A stretch of DNA of 64,000 nucleotides from Asterias amurensis (Eukaryota > Echinodermata > Asteroidea > Forcipulatida > Asteriidae): NCBI RefSeq assembly GCF_032118995.1, contig NC_092662.1:13467701-13531700 (forward strand), written 5' to 3'. The translations under genes were made by a program, and so were the position numbers. Position 1 is the stretch's first letter; each line of letters starts with the position of its first letter. The notes under the pieces are model-generated. The model saw only the letters and a list, made by a program, of their open reading frames with translations, ran no database searches and had not been told where the DNA came from. Below are positions 46,601 through 56,188 of the stretch, piece after piece.

Positions 46601-48511
46601 AGGATAAGCTAACAACAGCTTAATACCAGTAACAAGCAATATGCAACAAATGGAAATTTAGTTGGTAATCCTGTTTTATCAAGGAAGAAATTTCATGCTA
46701 AGCAAATTTTTTTGCTTAGCAGCTCTATGAAGTTGGGCCCAGGTCTTCACCTTCAGCTCTTACATCCAGAAGTGTACTTTGCCTAGTACCAGCGTAGATG
46801 TAGATGAACCAAATGCGCAGTCTAGTCTGGTACCCTGTGTTCGCCCAATGCGGTTTTTTTGGTGATACAAAATGGCTTCTAATTGCAAGTTGACGCAACT
46901 CTCTCATTATACAGCTCTGATAACAATGTACGCATAAGCCCCGTTCACACTACATGAATTTCCCTGGGAAATTCCCACGTTGGTTGACCTGCTCACATTT
47001 GAATTACCAAACCTTGCAAACTCCCAGGAAGATAGTGAGAGTGGGGAAACAAACGTGGGTTTAAAATTCACAGGAGTTTCCTGTGTTTTCATTACCTGGG
47101 TTTTGGCTCTGTAGTGTGAAAGGGGCTTAGTAGGTTATGTCACATGAAGCTTTTTAAAGTTTTCACAACACATTATTTTTTAGAAACATTCAATATGTAC
47201 ACTGGTTACTCAAAAATGTTTTCATTTTTAGCTCATACACTTACATCTACTTGTATTGTCATTGCATATTTCTGGTATAAAAATAGTATAAATACAAAAT
47301 ATTTTTTGCTAGTAGAATGTATATTTGCAATTGTGATATTTCCATTTCATAGATTTAGCTGTCAATTTGTAATTCACTTTTGGTTACATTTCTCTGGAGA
47401 CAAGATCATCATTCATCATTCCTGAATCACAGAAACTTTATTGCGCCAATCACAATCATAAATTCCACTTGTCCTCCTTGATGGAGGGAAGCAATTTTCC
47501 ATGAACATTTATCTCGTCCCATCTTGCAATCCACAATCATTTTGAAACAACAATATATCGCTGTATCGCTGTATCGCTGTTCACATTCACATTGTGCTAA
47601 GCATTCTGGAAACCATCTCAACTCCTTAGGAGTATGCAGCACCGACAACCAAATGGCACACAGGTTCCTCCTGGTTGATAAGAAGCAATTGTAGTTTAGT
47701 TTCATGCTTAAGGACTCTTGTGACAGTGTCATAAACGATGTTAGAATATATAGGCCTATTCTGATGAATTTTCCATCAGAATTTGAGTTTGCTGCACTAG
47801 CCCGCTGTAATGAATTTGTAAACAGTAAACTTTTAGCTTACTAAACTGTTTTTGTGTTCTTTTCCATAGCAACCCCTCCATGCCGTATCACCATCTCTGT
47901 CCACTGGTGTGCCTCAAGCACCACTGGGTACTCCCGCCACAAACATTTACCATCCTTCGAAAATGCGTTCTCCGAGCCCTACCAAGCAAGGGTACCAAGG
48001 AATCCCTGATCCTTATCAAAGAGACGTTAACACTGCCCCTGACCTTTCAAATCCAGAAGCCCTTGGCACCATCCAAGAGGTGCACAGCGCAATGACAACC
48101 TCCTACCTAGATACATCAGCAATGGGCACCAGTTGTATGACCTCACCCATAAAGCAGTTCACCCCGGTCTCAACCCCGTGGGGCAACTGCACGAGCATCA
48201 CTGCCGGTCCGGTGTCCGACAGAGCCAGCCGGTCGCCAGTACCACCGATGACCCCTCGCCCATCCACGGCAACACCGGACCTCTGGCCTGAAGTAGATGA
48301 AAGGGACTACATGACATCGCCTGAGAAACCACGGGAAACGGCTTCGAGCCAAACGAACGACATGACGACACCAACTGCCCCTCCGCCGTCACCGGAACCT
48401 CAAGATTTGAAAAGTGACTTTGATTTTGCGGTCAATGACATGAGTAAAAGCGCTGTGACAACGTCATTGACGCCTCTTGTGGAGGAAGGCGAAGAAGAAG
48501 AAGAAGATGAA

Positions 48512-48543
<32 letters not shown>

Positions 48544-49588
48544 AATTAAAGAAGGGGAGCAGGCAGAAGAACCCAAAGACATTGTAGATGAGGAGGTAGT
48601 CAATAACGTCACAGAGGGTGATCAAAACATTGAAAAAGTAAACCAGGACATCCCTGTTGGCCAGGAACATCATACCAACTCTGAAGATCCTTCTTCTGAG
48701 ATTCTTAATAAAAACTCCATCGATGCTCCGGAGAGGGAAACAGGAACTACAGATGTAGAAAGCACAGAACAAGATCATACTGCAGAAAATGCTGGTGCAA
48801 GTTCTTTTGAGATGATTGAACCTGAGGGACACAATGATAATTCAGACGAACAAAGTGGGTTGAATCTTGTCACAATTCAGGAAGGTTTGGATAATATGGA
48901 TGTGGAGGAACAAACAGCAGCGACCACAGAGTTTGTCAAACCTGATGACTCTTCAGTGAATACGGAAGGCATAACTGCCGCGGAAACTTCAACCGATGCT
49001 GCTCTCCTCAAGGAAGAAGCTGTACCTGGTTTCAGCCAAGAGCAAGATGAGAGTTCAGCCAATCAGGAAGCAAGCATCAATGCAGAGACAACCAATGGCA
49101 ACGCAGAAGAGGGTATTGACCCAGTCCTGTCAGCTAACGAGGGCCAAGAAGTTATAACTTCAGACCATGGAACTGAAAATCCCCAAACAGCCAATCAGAA
49201 TACTGAATTGGATGTCAACTCGGCTGTCTTAACCAGTGAGGATAAAGCGCTCTCAGATCATGAAGAGGACGCCATCGAACTCCAAAGAGCCAATCAGAAT
49301 ACAGGATTGGATGTTGACTCTGCCGTGTTAACCAATGAGGATAAAGCTCTCATAGATCATGAAGGGGACACTATTGATCCCCAAACAGCCAATCAGAATA
49401 CAGGAGAGAAACAAGACCCTGACATAGCAACCAATGAGGGCCAATCTCTCATATCTTCAGAACAAGAGACCAATGAAGGTGGAAATGTCAGTGCTGGTGA
49501 CGATAAGGGACAAGATGCAGATAATAGGGAGCAAGAAAATGCCTCCATGGATAAGGGAGAAGTTGGAGAGAATGTGGAACAAATTTAA
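37692..49588 (+). CDS. uncharacterised 1,106-residue protein with acidic repetitive C-terminus, ten coding exons
   Basis: The coding exons are 37,692-37,857; 38,754-38,916; 39,914-40,180; 40,464-40,566; 41,106-41,212; 41,751-41,816; 42,906-43,261; 44,529-44,678; 45,133-45,356; and 47,870-49,588 (TAA). All junctions are GT-AG with matching phases, which strongly supports one gene. I do not recognise the protein. Residues 1-110 are Ser/Pro-rich with a Cys cluster ([10 protein letters not shown]). Residues 140-180 ([31 protein letters not shown]) and 269-310 ([34 protein letters not shown]) look folded and helical. Residues 330-735 are Pro/Ser/Thr-rich and probably disordered. A Glu run lies at about 738-765, and 33-residue tandem repeats at 974-1,040+. 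No signal peptide or membrane span is seen, so it is likely intracellular. Internal exons could have alternatives that I cannot see. Confidence 0.85.
37916..38305 (-). repeat. tRNA-derived SINE (S3 family), copy 1, in intron 1
   Basis: On the minus strand it reads GTCGTGGCTGAGCGGTTAAG (box A of a Leu/Ser-type tRNA) and AGGGTCGAATCCCC (box B), then a body containing GGGTTCGCCCTGGTGTTCCT and AAGCGCCTTTGGTAGATACG, and an ATT-rich tail. Copies: 43,345-44,080 (-) and 39,180-39,430 (+). Confidence 0.75.
38356..38712. repeat. E-type inverted repeat (E2) and a C-type remnant
   Basis: E2 runs about 38,356-38,603, with ends CAGGGGCCAATTTCATAGAG and CTCTATGAAATTGGGCCCAG. At 38,620-38,712 the right end of a C element follows (GAGATACACCAAGTGAGAAG; AAAGGTGTCCAGTGTCTTT). 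Confidence 0.75.
39000..39155. repeat. palindromic element with CGAAACGTCAGG arms
   Basis: The left arm (AAAATAGTTTCCTGACGTTT, CGACCCAAGCAGAGTCTTTC) and the right arm (GAAAGACTCTGCTTGGGTCG, AAATGTCAGG...AACTATTTTTTGC) face each other. Read outward, each arm carries an AGAAAGACTC...GGGTCGAAA-GTC pattern related to the motif at 29,957. Confidence 0.7.
39180..39600 (+). repeat. S3-type SINE followed by an I-type inverted repeat
   Basis: 39,180-39,430 is a plus-strand S3 piece (AGTCCTAGTCGTGACACTTG; AATGCACATAAAAGAACCCA). 39,434-39,600 is an I-type repeat whose start GTCGATTTCACAAAGAGTTA and internal TTAAGACGAGTAACTCGTCC are self-complementary. Confidence 0.65.
39802..39872 (+). pseudogene. partial duplicate of exon 3 of the 37.7-kb gene
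   Basis: ACCTAAGCAGTTCCCATACA at 39,802 is repeated exactly at 39,914, the true exon 3 start, and the T-rich intron tract before it is also shared. The copy keeps CCTCCATCAT...CATCATCGGGCAGC but lacks the middle of the exon and ends at GT in phase 1, whereas the next exon needs phase 2. It is an exon relic, or a frame-shifting cryptic exon if used. Confidence 0.75.
40660..40945 (+). repeat. S2-type SINE with LINE-like 3' end
   Basis: A tRNA-like box B (GTGGGTTCGAATCCTGG, about 40,699) and the body ATTGCTTCTCTCCACC, AAATGGGTACCGGCCATGGA are followed by CTTCAAGAACAACTTGAAAA (FKNNLKTH-like LINE tail) and ATT-rich sequence. Confidence 0.6.
41852..41952. repeat. second palindrome of the GACTCT/GTCGAAA type
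   Basis: GTGACCTCACGTCTCTACCC, AGCAGAGTCTTTCTTGAA face TTCGAGAAAGACTCTACTGG, TGTCGAAACCTCGGGTCAC. Related to the element at 39,000. Confidence 0.6.
41979..42334 (-). mobile_element. B-type TTAA element (B5) in intron 6
   Basis: TTAA lies at 41,975-41,978 and 42,335-42,338. Reverse complement of the B family; the left terminus has lost the CCCTTTC-like segment. Confidence 0.8.
42775..42880 (-). repeat. L-type repeat abutting exon 7
   Basis: CTACCTGGCAAGTAGATACA, CACCATGCAATGCCTCAAAT: the reverse complement of 3,225-3,320. It ends within about 30 bp of the exon 7 acceptor (42,905). Confidence 0.6.
43345..44080 (-). repeat. S3-type SINE interrupted by D4
   Basis: The SINE parts are about 43,345-43,601 and 43,974-44,080, ending in the tRNA-like CTCTTAACCGCCGGGCC. 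Closing the gap at TTAA restores AAGTGTCTTGC-TTAA-GGACACAAGTGTCAC. Confidence 0.8.
43602..43973. mobile_element. D-type TTAA snapback element (D4)
   Basis: TTAA lies at 43,598-43,601 and 43,974-43,977, with ends AGGAACACGTTGCCTTGGAT and CAAGGCAACGTGTTTCT. A near-perfect palindrome centred near 43,780. Confidence 0.9.
44765..44960 (-). repeat. tRNA-derived SINE (S1 family), copy 3
   Basis: Minus-strand GCTCGGTGGTCTTGTGGTAA and GGTTGTGGGTTTGAATCCCA are present; the body GCACTGTATACTCAGTACTT is on the plus strand. Confidence 0.7.
45452..45720. repeat. I-type inverted repeat and an E-related stub
   Basis: GTCGATTTCACAAAGAGTTA...ACTCGAGATAAGACTAGTC (45,452-45,575) is the I family. CTGGGCTCAATTTCACAGAG...TTTGTGAAAGTGGCCCCAGG (45,584-45,720) is a TIR-ended relative of the E/F group. 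Confidence 0.6.
46501..46740. repeat. E-type inverted repeat (E3), clean copy
   Basis: GGGCCAATTTCATAGACCTG on the left and AGCAGCTCTATGAAGTTGGG on the right. The sub-terminal GATTACCAACCAAATTTCCA faces GGAAATTTAGTTGGTAATCC. A single 240-bp hairpin. An M-type piece precedes it (46,350-46,412). Confidence 0.8.
46937..47127. mobile_element. 191-bp inverted-repeat element flanked by TA
   Basis: AGCCCCGTTCACACTACATG and TGTAGTGTGAAAGGGGCT form the termini, with TA immediately outside both (46,935-46,936; 47,128-47,129). The TA duplication would fit a Tc1/mariner-like or similar family, but two bases are weak evidence. Confidence 0.65.
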
Positions 49589-51640
49589 AATGTTGTTTGT
49601 AAATAATTTGAAGCTTGCTGAAGGCTTGTAACTTGGGATGGGCAATTGGAAGAGATCACATGCCTTGTACATGTTTAATGGGTGGTCAGCAAGCTGTAGC
49701 TTAATTACTAAACAATCTCATGAAAGTGTATGCAACAACCCTTGGGTTAAATTTATTGTATTACTCTACATTTGTATAGGTTTAAAACAACCAAACGGTT
49801 CAAAACACCAAAGGGCAAACTGTTAAAACAAGAAGTTTGGAAAGAATGATTCTGGATTCCTAAATGATAGTGATTTTCTTTTGCTGTTAATGTTAAACCC
49901 TGGTTCATACTTCCTGCGAGTGCTAATGCGATACTAGTTTTGACGTCATAAATTCGCAATGAATAATTCAGATGAGTAGAGATGAGCTCAACTCCTGCGA
50001 AACATTCGCAGCGAAAACAGCCCTTCCCATTTGCAGGATGTATGAACCCTGCTTCAGGCGACACAAATCAGCAAGAGGTACATTTTACTCACAGAACTGA
50101 TGAGTTTGATGAGGGTAATAGCATAGGCACCAGGAACAAAGAGGGGAGCCTTTTGGGGACACTAGGTGGCAGCAGACCTACCAAGTTAATCCGTTGCTTG
50201 GAAGTGTGCGCATTGTTCAGATTTACGTAAACAATAGACCTTATGCATTGACGTCATCCAGCAGCCATCTTAGTGGAAAAACCGTGACGAAACAATCAAA
50301 ATGCACAGATTTGTACGCGCGGCGCACAGGATTGGCCAATGAACAACCTCATTTTGACCTCTAGGTGAGGGCACCCTACTGAAATGACGGTATGTGCATA
50401 AGGTCTATGGAAAACAATCGAGTATTTACTGCCATGTAGCATAACAAGCTTCCTCCTGAACCCTATTTGCAACTTCATACCAAATATGTGGCAAATAATG
50501 TGCATGTACATAGACATTAGTACAACATTACTATGACCACCTTTTAATAATGTACAGTATTTGTAAAATATTCCTTAAATATTTGTATTTTTCTGATCAA
50601 ATTTTATAAACAATTCTCAATTCCGTCCAGTCTTTTTAACTGAAACTAAAATTCCGTTGAGTCTTTTAAAATGAAAAAAAGTCTTGTGTACTTTTTAAAT
50701 GAAAAAAAGGCTTGTGTACTTATTTTTAATATAAATATTTGTTGAGTGACTTTAGTGTACAAAATGTACATGTAAAACCGCTTAATAATGTTACATGTAA
50801 AAAATCAAGAAGTTATCAGAAATAGCAATGTTCAACTTAGATATTTAATGATCCTTTTCCTCGAAAAGGAAACAAAGCACAACTGCCTTTATTTGTAAAT
50901 GTCGTCTTTGAAATAACAAATATAACATTTAATTTTTAGACCATGTTTGCAATGGGCAGACCTAGGCCTGAATGCTTCGTTTTGAAAGGGCAGGGGCACT
51001 AAGGCATGTTCTCCTTGGTAAAGGGCACCCTATGAGGAAATTGTAAATTTCTACTGGAGCATTTCACTAAGGGCACCAAGGCAATGACGCGGGGCATGGA
51101 GGCAACCACATTCGTTGCCTCCATGAAGTATCAGGCTTGAATGGGAATTTCACTTCATATTAATTTCACTTTTACTCATAATTTAATTGAAAGGCTAAAG
51201 GTCGTATATTGGGAAATTGTTATCTTGGCCGTCACTTTTTGTTTGGACACACCGAGGTTTGGTTGAAGCGCTGCAGTGTGTGATGTACACAATAATTGGT
51301 TGTGTTTAACATGTATTAAATACAAATAATAATATGGTTGAAGAAAAGTTGCTTTGTGCTTTTTGTTTCAATTTCAATTGTATGGACTCTAGATTTTTTT
51401 GAAGTTAAATTTGTTTCCTATATGAAAGGAATGTCCGAATCTGAATGTTATCATACAGCAGATCAAAAAACCGTCCGAATTAAAATTCTAGAATACATTC
51501 AAACATGTTTTTGTTGTTATGAATCAGTTGTTGATATTTTCACTTGTCATGGTCTGCAGTATACACCATGTGTGTCATTTGCCAGGTAGATTTTGTTCTT
51601 TAGAGAACTGATTTTACTTGAATAAACATTTGGGGGAAAC
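49589..51640. other. 3' UTR and intergenic DNA with small inverted-repeat elements
   Basis: TIR elements: about 49,896-50,053 (GGTTCATACTTCCTGC / GCAGGATGTATGAACC) and 50,228-50,407 (ATAGACCTTATGCATTGACG / ATGTGCATAAGGTCTAT). M repeat at 50,965-51,140; L piece at 51,555-51,615. Possible polyadenylation hexamer AATAAA at 51,620-51,625; the true end of the preceding gene is unclear. Confidence 0.5.
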
Positions 51641-52645
51641 CTAAACCAAGACAACAAAAAATTGGTGACAACTTAGACGATGCTAAACATTACACAAAAT
51701 AGTACAAAAAACAGACGAAACAAATACATTCGTGAGTATATCAGGAAATTTCCTCCAAAACATAATTGTACCCAATCAGCCGTCGGAAGCTACCCCTTTG
51801 TAAAAAAAAATAACCGACCAATGAAATTGCTCGTTTAATCAATAGGCGTGGTTTCGAAAACACCTTTGTAAAACATGAAGATTTGCGCAGACGACAAAAA
51901 TGGACGAAATAAACACAAACTTGAGCAAATCAAGAAATTTCCTCAAAAAATAGTGTACCCAATCAGCCGTCGGAAAAACAATCTGACCAATGAAATGGCT
52001 TGTTTATTCAATGAGGCGTGGTTTCAACAACTGAGCAAGTTCGAGCAGTGACTGTTCCATGGTTACCTACGCATGCAATACAACCTGGGTACCAGGCAAA
52101 AATCGCTCAATGGTCGACTCTCAAAAGTCCCTCGCTCTGACCATTGTTGCAAAACACGACGATCCGAGCAGACGACAAAAAACGGGCAAAATTAACACGT
52201 TCTTGAGCAAATCAGGAAACATCCAAATCATATGACAACTAAGACGATGCTTAACATTTAACAAAACAATACAAAAACAGACGAAATAAATACAATCGTG
52301 AGTAAATCAGGAAGTTCCTCCAAAAAATAGTGTACCCATCAATCAGCCGTCGGAAGCTATCCCTTTGTAAAAAAAAAAAACCCAACCGACCAATGAAATT
52401 GCTCGTTTATTCAATGGGCGTGGTTTCGAAAAAAAAACTTTTGGAAAACACGAAGATTTGTGCAGACGACAAAAACGGACGACACTATAAAAACAATCTT
52501 TAGCAAATCGATAATATCCTCCAGAAAATAATATTGTATTCAATCAGCCGTCGGAAGCTGGTCCATGTAAAAAATAACCGACCAATGAAATTGCTCGTTA
52601 ACACCTGTTGCAAAACACGAAGATCCGCGCAGACGACAATGAAAC
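51640..52645. repeat. tandem array carrying CCAAT and GGGCGTGG motifs
   Basis: A unit of about 170-190 bp recurs four to five times, with gaps and truncations. Each contains CCAATCAGCCGTCGGAAGC, then about 25-30 bp later CCGACCAATGAAATTGCTCG, and in several TCAATGGGCGTGGTTTC, then AAACACGAAGATTTGCGCAG and ACGACAAAAACGGACGA. CCAATCAG matches NF-Y sites and GGGCGTGG matches KLF/Sp sites. Unit starts are near 51,720, 51,858, 52,150, 52,265 and 52,440. Confidence 0.75.
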
Positions 52646-53959
52646 ACATGTAGGTTTTGTACACAGGATGCCATTTCAGAACATTTTGCATGGACATTCC
52701 TCTAAGATAGGTGACAATGTTCATGACATTCTAGTTGGAATTATAACACCCTGGAAATGTGGTTACAGAGCGAGACTCCGGAAACGTGTAAAACTTACTC
52801 GCTGGTTTTGGATTAACATGATTTGCCGTGGTAGACCTACTCCACACATGAATGCCTTGTTTCGAAAAGAAGGTAAGACCATTGTTTTCTTGTCTGCTTC
52901 TATACAGCGAGGGTTATGCCCAAAACCTATAGACATCTTCTGTGTTCTAATTCCATAGCTATTCAACAAAGGCTCCATTTTAAATAACGGAGTGTCAAAA
53001 CATTATTTACACTACGTTTTTCCTCAGTCAGTTACCCAAGTTAGAGGGGGTGGGGTGGCACCTTGAAACCTTTACCGTTTTTCATAATAGGGCGACAGTT
53101 GTGGGACCATGCACAAAATTAAAAATAAATTTGTTATTAGTAAGGTCTTATTCTAATCTAGAACCATGACTTAAGTTCGATTGAGCTCCCACGGGTCGAC
53201 CCACTGCCGGCCTGTCTTGAGCTATTCGAACGAGCATCCATTATTTGGAGAGCCAACCCGGCGAAACTACTTTATGTCAATGGAATAATATTTCTCAATG
53301 TAAACTTTCGATGTTGGAATTGAATGAGTAAATCACAAGCCCACGTTGATGCAAAAGTACTTGTCCCGAATGCAAAATATTATGTCTATTAAATATTGAA
53401 CTTTTAGTGAACATATTTGTCACACCAGTGACAATAAGGCAAGCAATAACTGAGGTCGTTCACACGCTGTACTAATTAAATTGGTCTAATATTTAGACCA
53501 GATCTGGTTAAACTCTTTTAAAGCCATTGGGCACTTTCTGAACAGAACGAAAATAAAAAGTTAGACCGGATCAGGTCAAAACCCCCAAACTTAGACGGGA
53601 CGGTCTAAGTGGACGTGTTAACTCGTACTCCTCTGTCTATGGTGATTATAACTAGTATAACTACAACTGTTTTATAGAGCAAATTTAATCATAAAAGGGA
53701 CGTTTTTGGTTTATTATCTAGATTTTGTTTAGGCAAATCTGATAACTTAGTTCAACCCCAAATTTATTAATTTACAATCAGTTTCTCTTGTGGTTTACAT
53801 TGTTTGATAACTTATTATTAGTTTATTCCCACGTGACCGTCAGCCAACCAGATTAATACAGAAGCATATAAACTATAATATTGCGTACAGATTGCATCAG
53901 CCGTAACTTGAATGAGCTAGCTACAATTAGATAAAAATTACAATAAATTTGAGCAAGTT
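52646..53959. other. intergenic DNA, B-element stub near 53,522
   Basis: A B-type end (AGCCATTGGGCACTTTCTGA) after TTAA at 53,518-53,521 runs only to about 53,566. It lies between TCTGGTTAAACTC and GACCGGATCAGGTC sequence that looks like another inverted repeat. No gene. Confidence 0.5.
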
Positions 53960-54031
53960 GGGGGTATAGCTCAGCGGTAGAGCAATCGACTGCATATCGA
54001 CAGGTCCCTGGTTCAAATCCGGGTATCCCCT
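53960..54031 (+). tRNA. tRNA-Cys (anticodon GCA)
   Basis: A 72-base gene. Acceptor stem GGGGGTA/TATCCCC (one G-T pair), box A TAGCTCAGCGGTAGAGC, anticodon stem TCGA with loop CTGCATA (anticodon GCA), box B GGTTCAAATCC, discriminator T. A T-rich stop for RNA polymerase III (TATATTTTCC) follows. Upstream is GATTGCATCAGCCGT, shared with the next tRNA gene. Confidence 0.95.
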
Positions 54032-55096
54032 TCTATATTTTCCCCCCAAAAAAGTATTTTTGTTGATAACAAAATTGTATATGAAACGAAATGACACTAT
54101 TTCTCACACAAGGACTTACTTTTCAAACTAAATCAGCTTTTTGGGTTGTGTAACTTCCTATTATTTTTTTGTGCGATCTGCAAAGCTCCGAACGGACGGA
54201 TGACGGATCTAAGTTTGACTTGGACGTCGCGTCGACGCAATATGGCGATCGTGGCGCGTAGTGTGACGCTTTGCGGCTTTTTATTTTTTTTTTACTGGCA
54301 ACTTCGTTTGCAGAGAGGGCGCCACGCACTCAACACGGATCGGAAAATGAACACGGTGGTGATACGGTGTTCACAGTTTCCCACTACGGCTAATGGGCTA
54401 ATTGGCACCTGTTGGGATTTTCGGCACGGTATCGCTCCACCCGTCCGAGCTGGGTTTAGTTTGACCAGGATCGAGCGGCACCCGTGTTGAAAAGTTCACT
54501 GTAAAATGATCCCAGTGTGTACCCGGAAGAGGTCCGCAGAATGGGCGTGCCACACAAAGTGACTGTCTTCTTTTGTACACATGCCTACTGTGCATGTGTA
54601 TGTACTTGAACATGTACCTGCTGCTATGTCTTGCCTTGCTCTATGGTTAGTGCCAAAGCGCAAAACAAACCATGCAAACTAAGCACAAACAAAACCCAAT
54701 GAAACAAGGCTATGTCCACCATATGGATCATAGAAATAGACTTGTATTGGATTGTAACATAGAGCATGGAGGAATAAATTATAGAGTATATTTTTATAAT
54801 AAAATAAGCATTGGCAAAGCTGAATTCTTATTCGAGATTTGAATTTCCTAGTAGCTGTACTTCATCAACGTACAAACTGCGTGGGTGTTATAATAACATG
54901 GTCTAAAACAGAGTTTCTGCACTCCATCAATTATTATTAACACATCAGCCTGAAGTGAAATTATAATTGATAACAGGTGGTCATGCGTGGCCGGCCGGCC
55001 CGCCAACCTTCAGCATTCAACACACAAACAAAGATTGCGTCAGCCGTCACTAGCTAGTGGTATATAATGTAAAATAAGCCAAGCTCTTCCATGCAG
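54032..55096. other. spacer between the tRNA-Cys genes
   Basis: No gene is recognised. ORFs of up to 114 codons around 54,146-54,490 lack recognisable domains. Confidence 0.45.
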
Positions 55097-55168
55097 GGGG
55101 ATATAGCTCAGTGGTAGAGCATTCGACTGCAGATCGAGAGGTCCCTGGTTCAAATCCGGGTGTCCCCT
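55097..55168 (+). tRNA. tRNA-Cys (anticodon GCA), second copy
   Basis: Acceptor stem GGGGATA/TGTCCCC, box A TAGCTCAGTGGTAGAGC, anticodon loop CTGCAGA (GCA) between TTCGA and TCGAG, T-arm CCTGGTTCAAATCCGGG. Terminator AACTTTTTC lies a few bases downstream. GATTGCGTCAGCCGT lies about 60 bp upstream, as in the first gene. Confidence 0.95.
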
Positions 55169-55739
55169 GGTTAACTTTTTCTTACTTATTTTAATAATTT
55201 AAGGGAATTATATGACCTGTGGAGGACCCGACAACTTGGCAAATAACTGAAATACATATAATATTTGTAAGCATTATGAGGGTTTAAAAAAAAAAAAAAA
55301 TTTTTTAGTATTAATTAATTTGGATCTTTTGTGAGCAATTTTGGTTTTTATCCAATATTTGACATAATAAATGGACTCATGATAATTGCAGGATCGGCAC
55401 ACTGTGAAGTATGATGGGTAATGTGACTGCTAATGGCCTTGAATTATTTTAGTGGTGGGGAAGCTACCGCCCTCGTTCCGGAGCCTAAACAAGTTCTTCC
55501 ATTCATACAACTTTTCCCTACACTTTTGTTGATCAATTGCAAGTTGTGTACCCTTGTTGCGGATCTTTCTATGGTATGATGGCTTTGTTTCGATAGGTCA
55601 GAAAGTTGAAGAAAACCACTGTCATAAACTATTTTTCATCAAAACGTGCGGACGAACGCGACCGATCGCTAAATAAACGCAAACGCCAGCTACGGATAAT
55701 AATAAACAATAGACGACAGAGGGCGCGATCCATTGTTGC

Positions 55740-55859
55740 CCGGGGAATGATAAACATGGCGACTTCCGTACATCACTAAATTCTTCCGATTCTTCATTCG
55801 TCTTACGATACAAACGAATGCCGTAATATCTTAAGGAGTACGAGTTTCGCAAAAACTAG
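55740..55859 (+). promoter_or_regulatory. probable promoter and untranslated first exon of TTC16
   Basis: AACATGGCGACTTCCG at 55,753 is a YY1/ETS-type initiator arrangement. TTGTTGCCCGGGGAATG just upstream has one good half of an RFX X-box, which fits a ciliary gene. A consensus donor ACTAG|GTAAGT ends the exon at 55,859. The next acceptor is at 57,284. The connection is inferred. Confidence 0.5.
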
Positions 55860-56073
55860 GTAAGTATTAACTACAATTTACAAAAATGTTCCATTAGAGC
55901 TTACTTTATTTCATTATGTATTGTTGTAGGAGATTGTGGGTGGTGTTGCGTTGCCGTTCCGTTGCGTTGGTTGGTTATCATGATGGTTATGCCTTATGGT
56001 ATTTTGTTGGTAGTCGCAGTCTCTCTCCGTGCGCGGCCAGGTTGCACTGGGCTGGCCATGGCAAAGGAATTGT

Positions 56074-56188
56074 GGAAAAGTTTCCGTATGGCGCCACCAC
56101 TTTTTCATTCGAAATAAAATAATATAGTATCTAATTTACCTGATTGATATATCCCTTTTTGTAAAAAAAGGGATACGGAAAGTTATCC
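56074..56188. repeat. snapback repeat GGAAAAGTTTCC family, shortened copy
   Basis: The left arm GGAAAAGTTTCCGTATGGCG is whole; the right arm has lost most of its inner part (AGGGATACGGAAAGTTATCC). ATGGCAAA lies directly right of the copy and also 11 bp to its left, a possible 8-bp duplication if the left end is at 56,064. Confidence 0.7.

Noticed and set aside
46935-47129. Firm Tc1/mariner assignment of the 191-bp element
   Set aside because: A two-base TA flank is too easily met by chance and the termini do not match a mariner end I know.
47880-48095. Alternative frame at the start of the last exon
   Set aside because: The phase-0 splice from 45,356 leads into the 559-codon frame; this one stops early.
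48400-48832. Serine-rich and phenylalanine-rich ORFs on the minus strand
   Set aside because: They are antisense shadows of the Glu-codon run and the acidic exon; no splice or start context supports them.
37692-49588. Naming the gene TBATA/SPATIAL
   Set aside because: Only a vague leucine pattern around residues 269-310 is similar; the conserved family core is not found.
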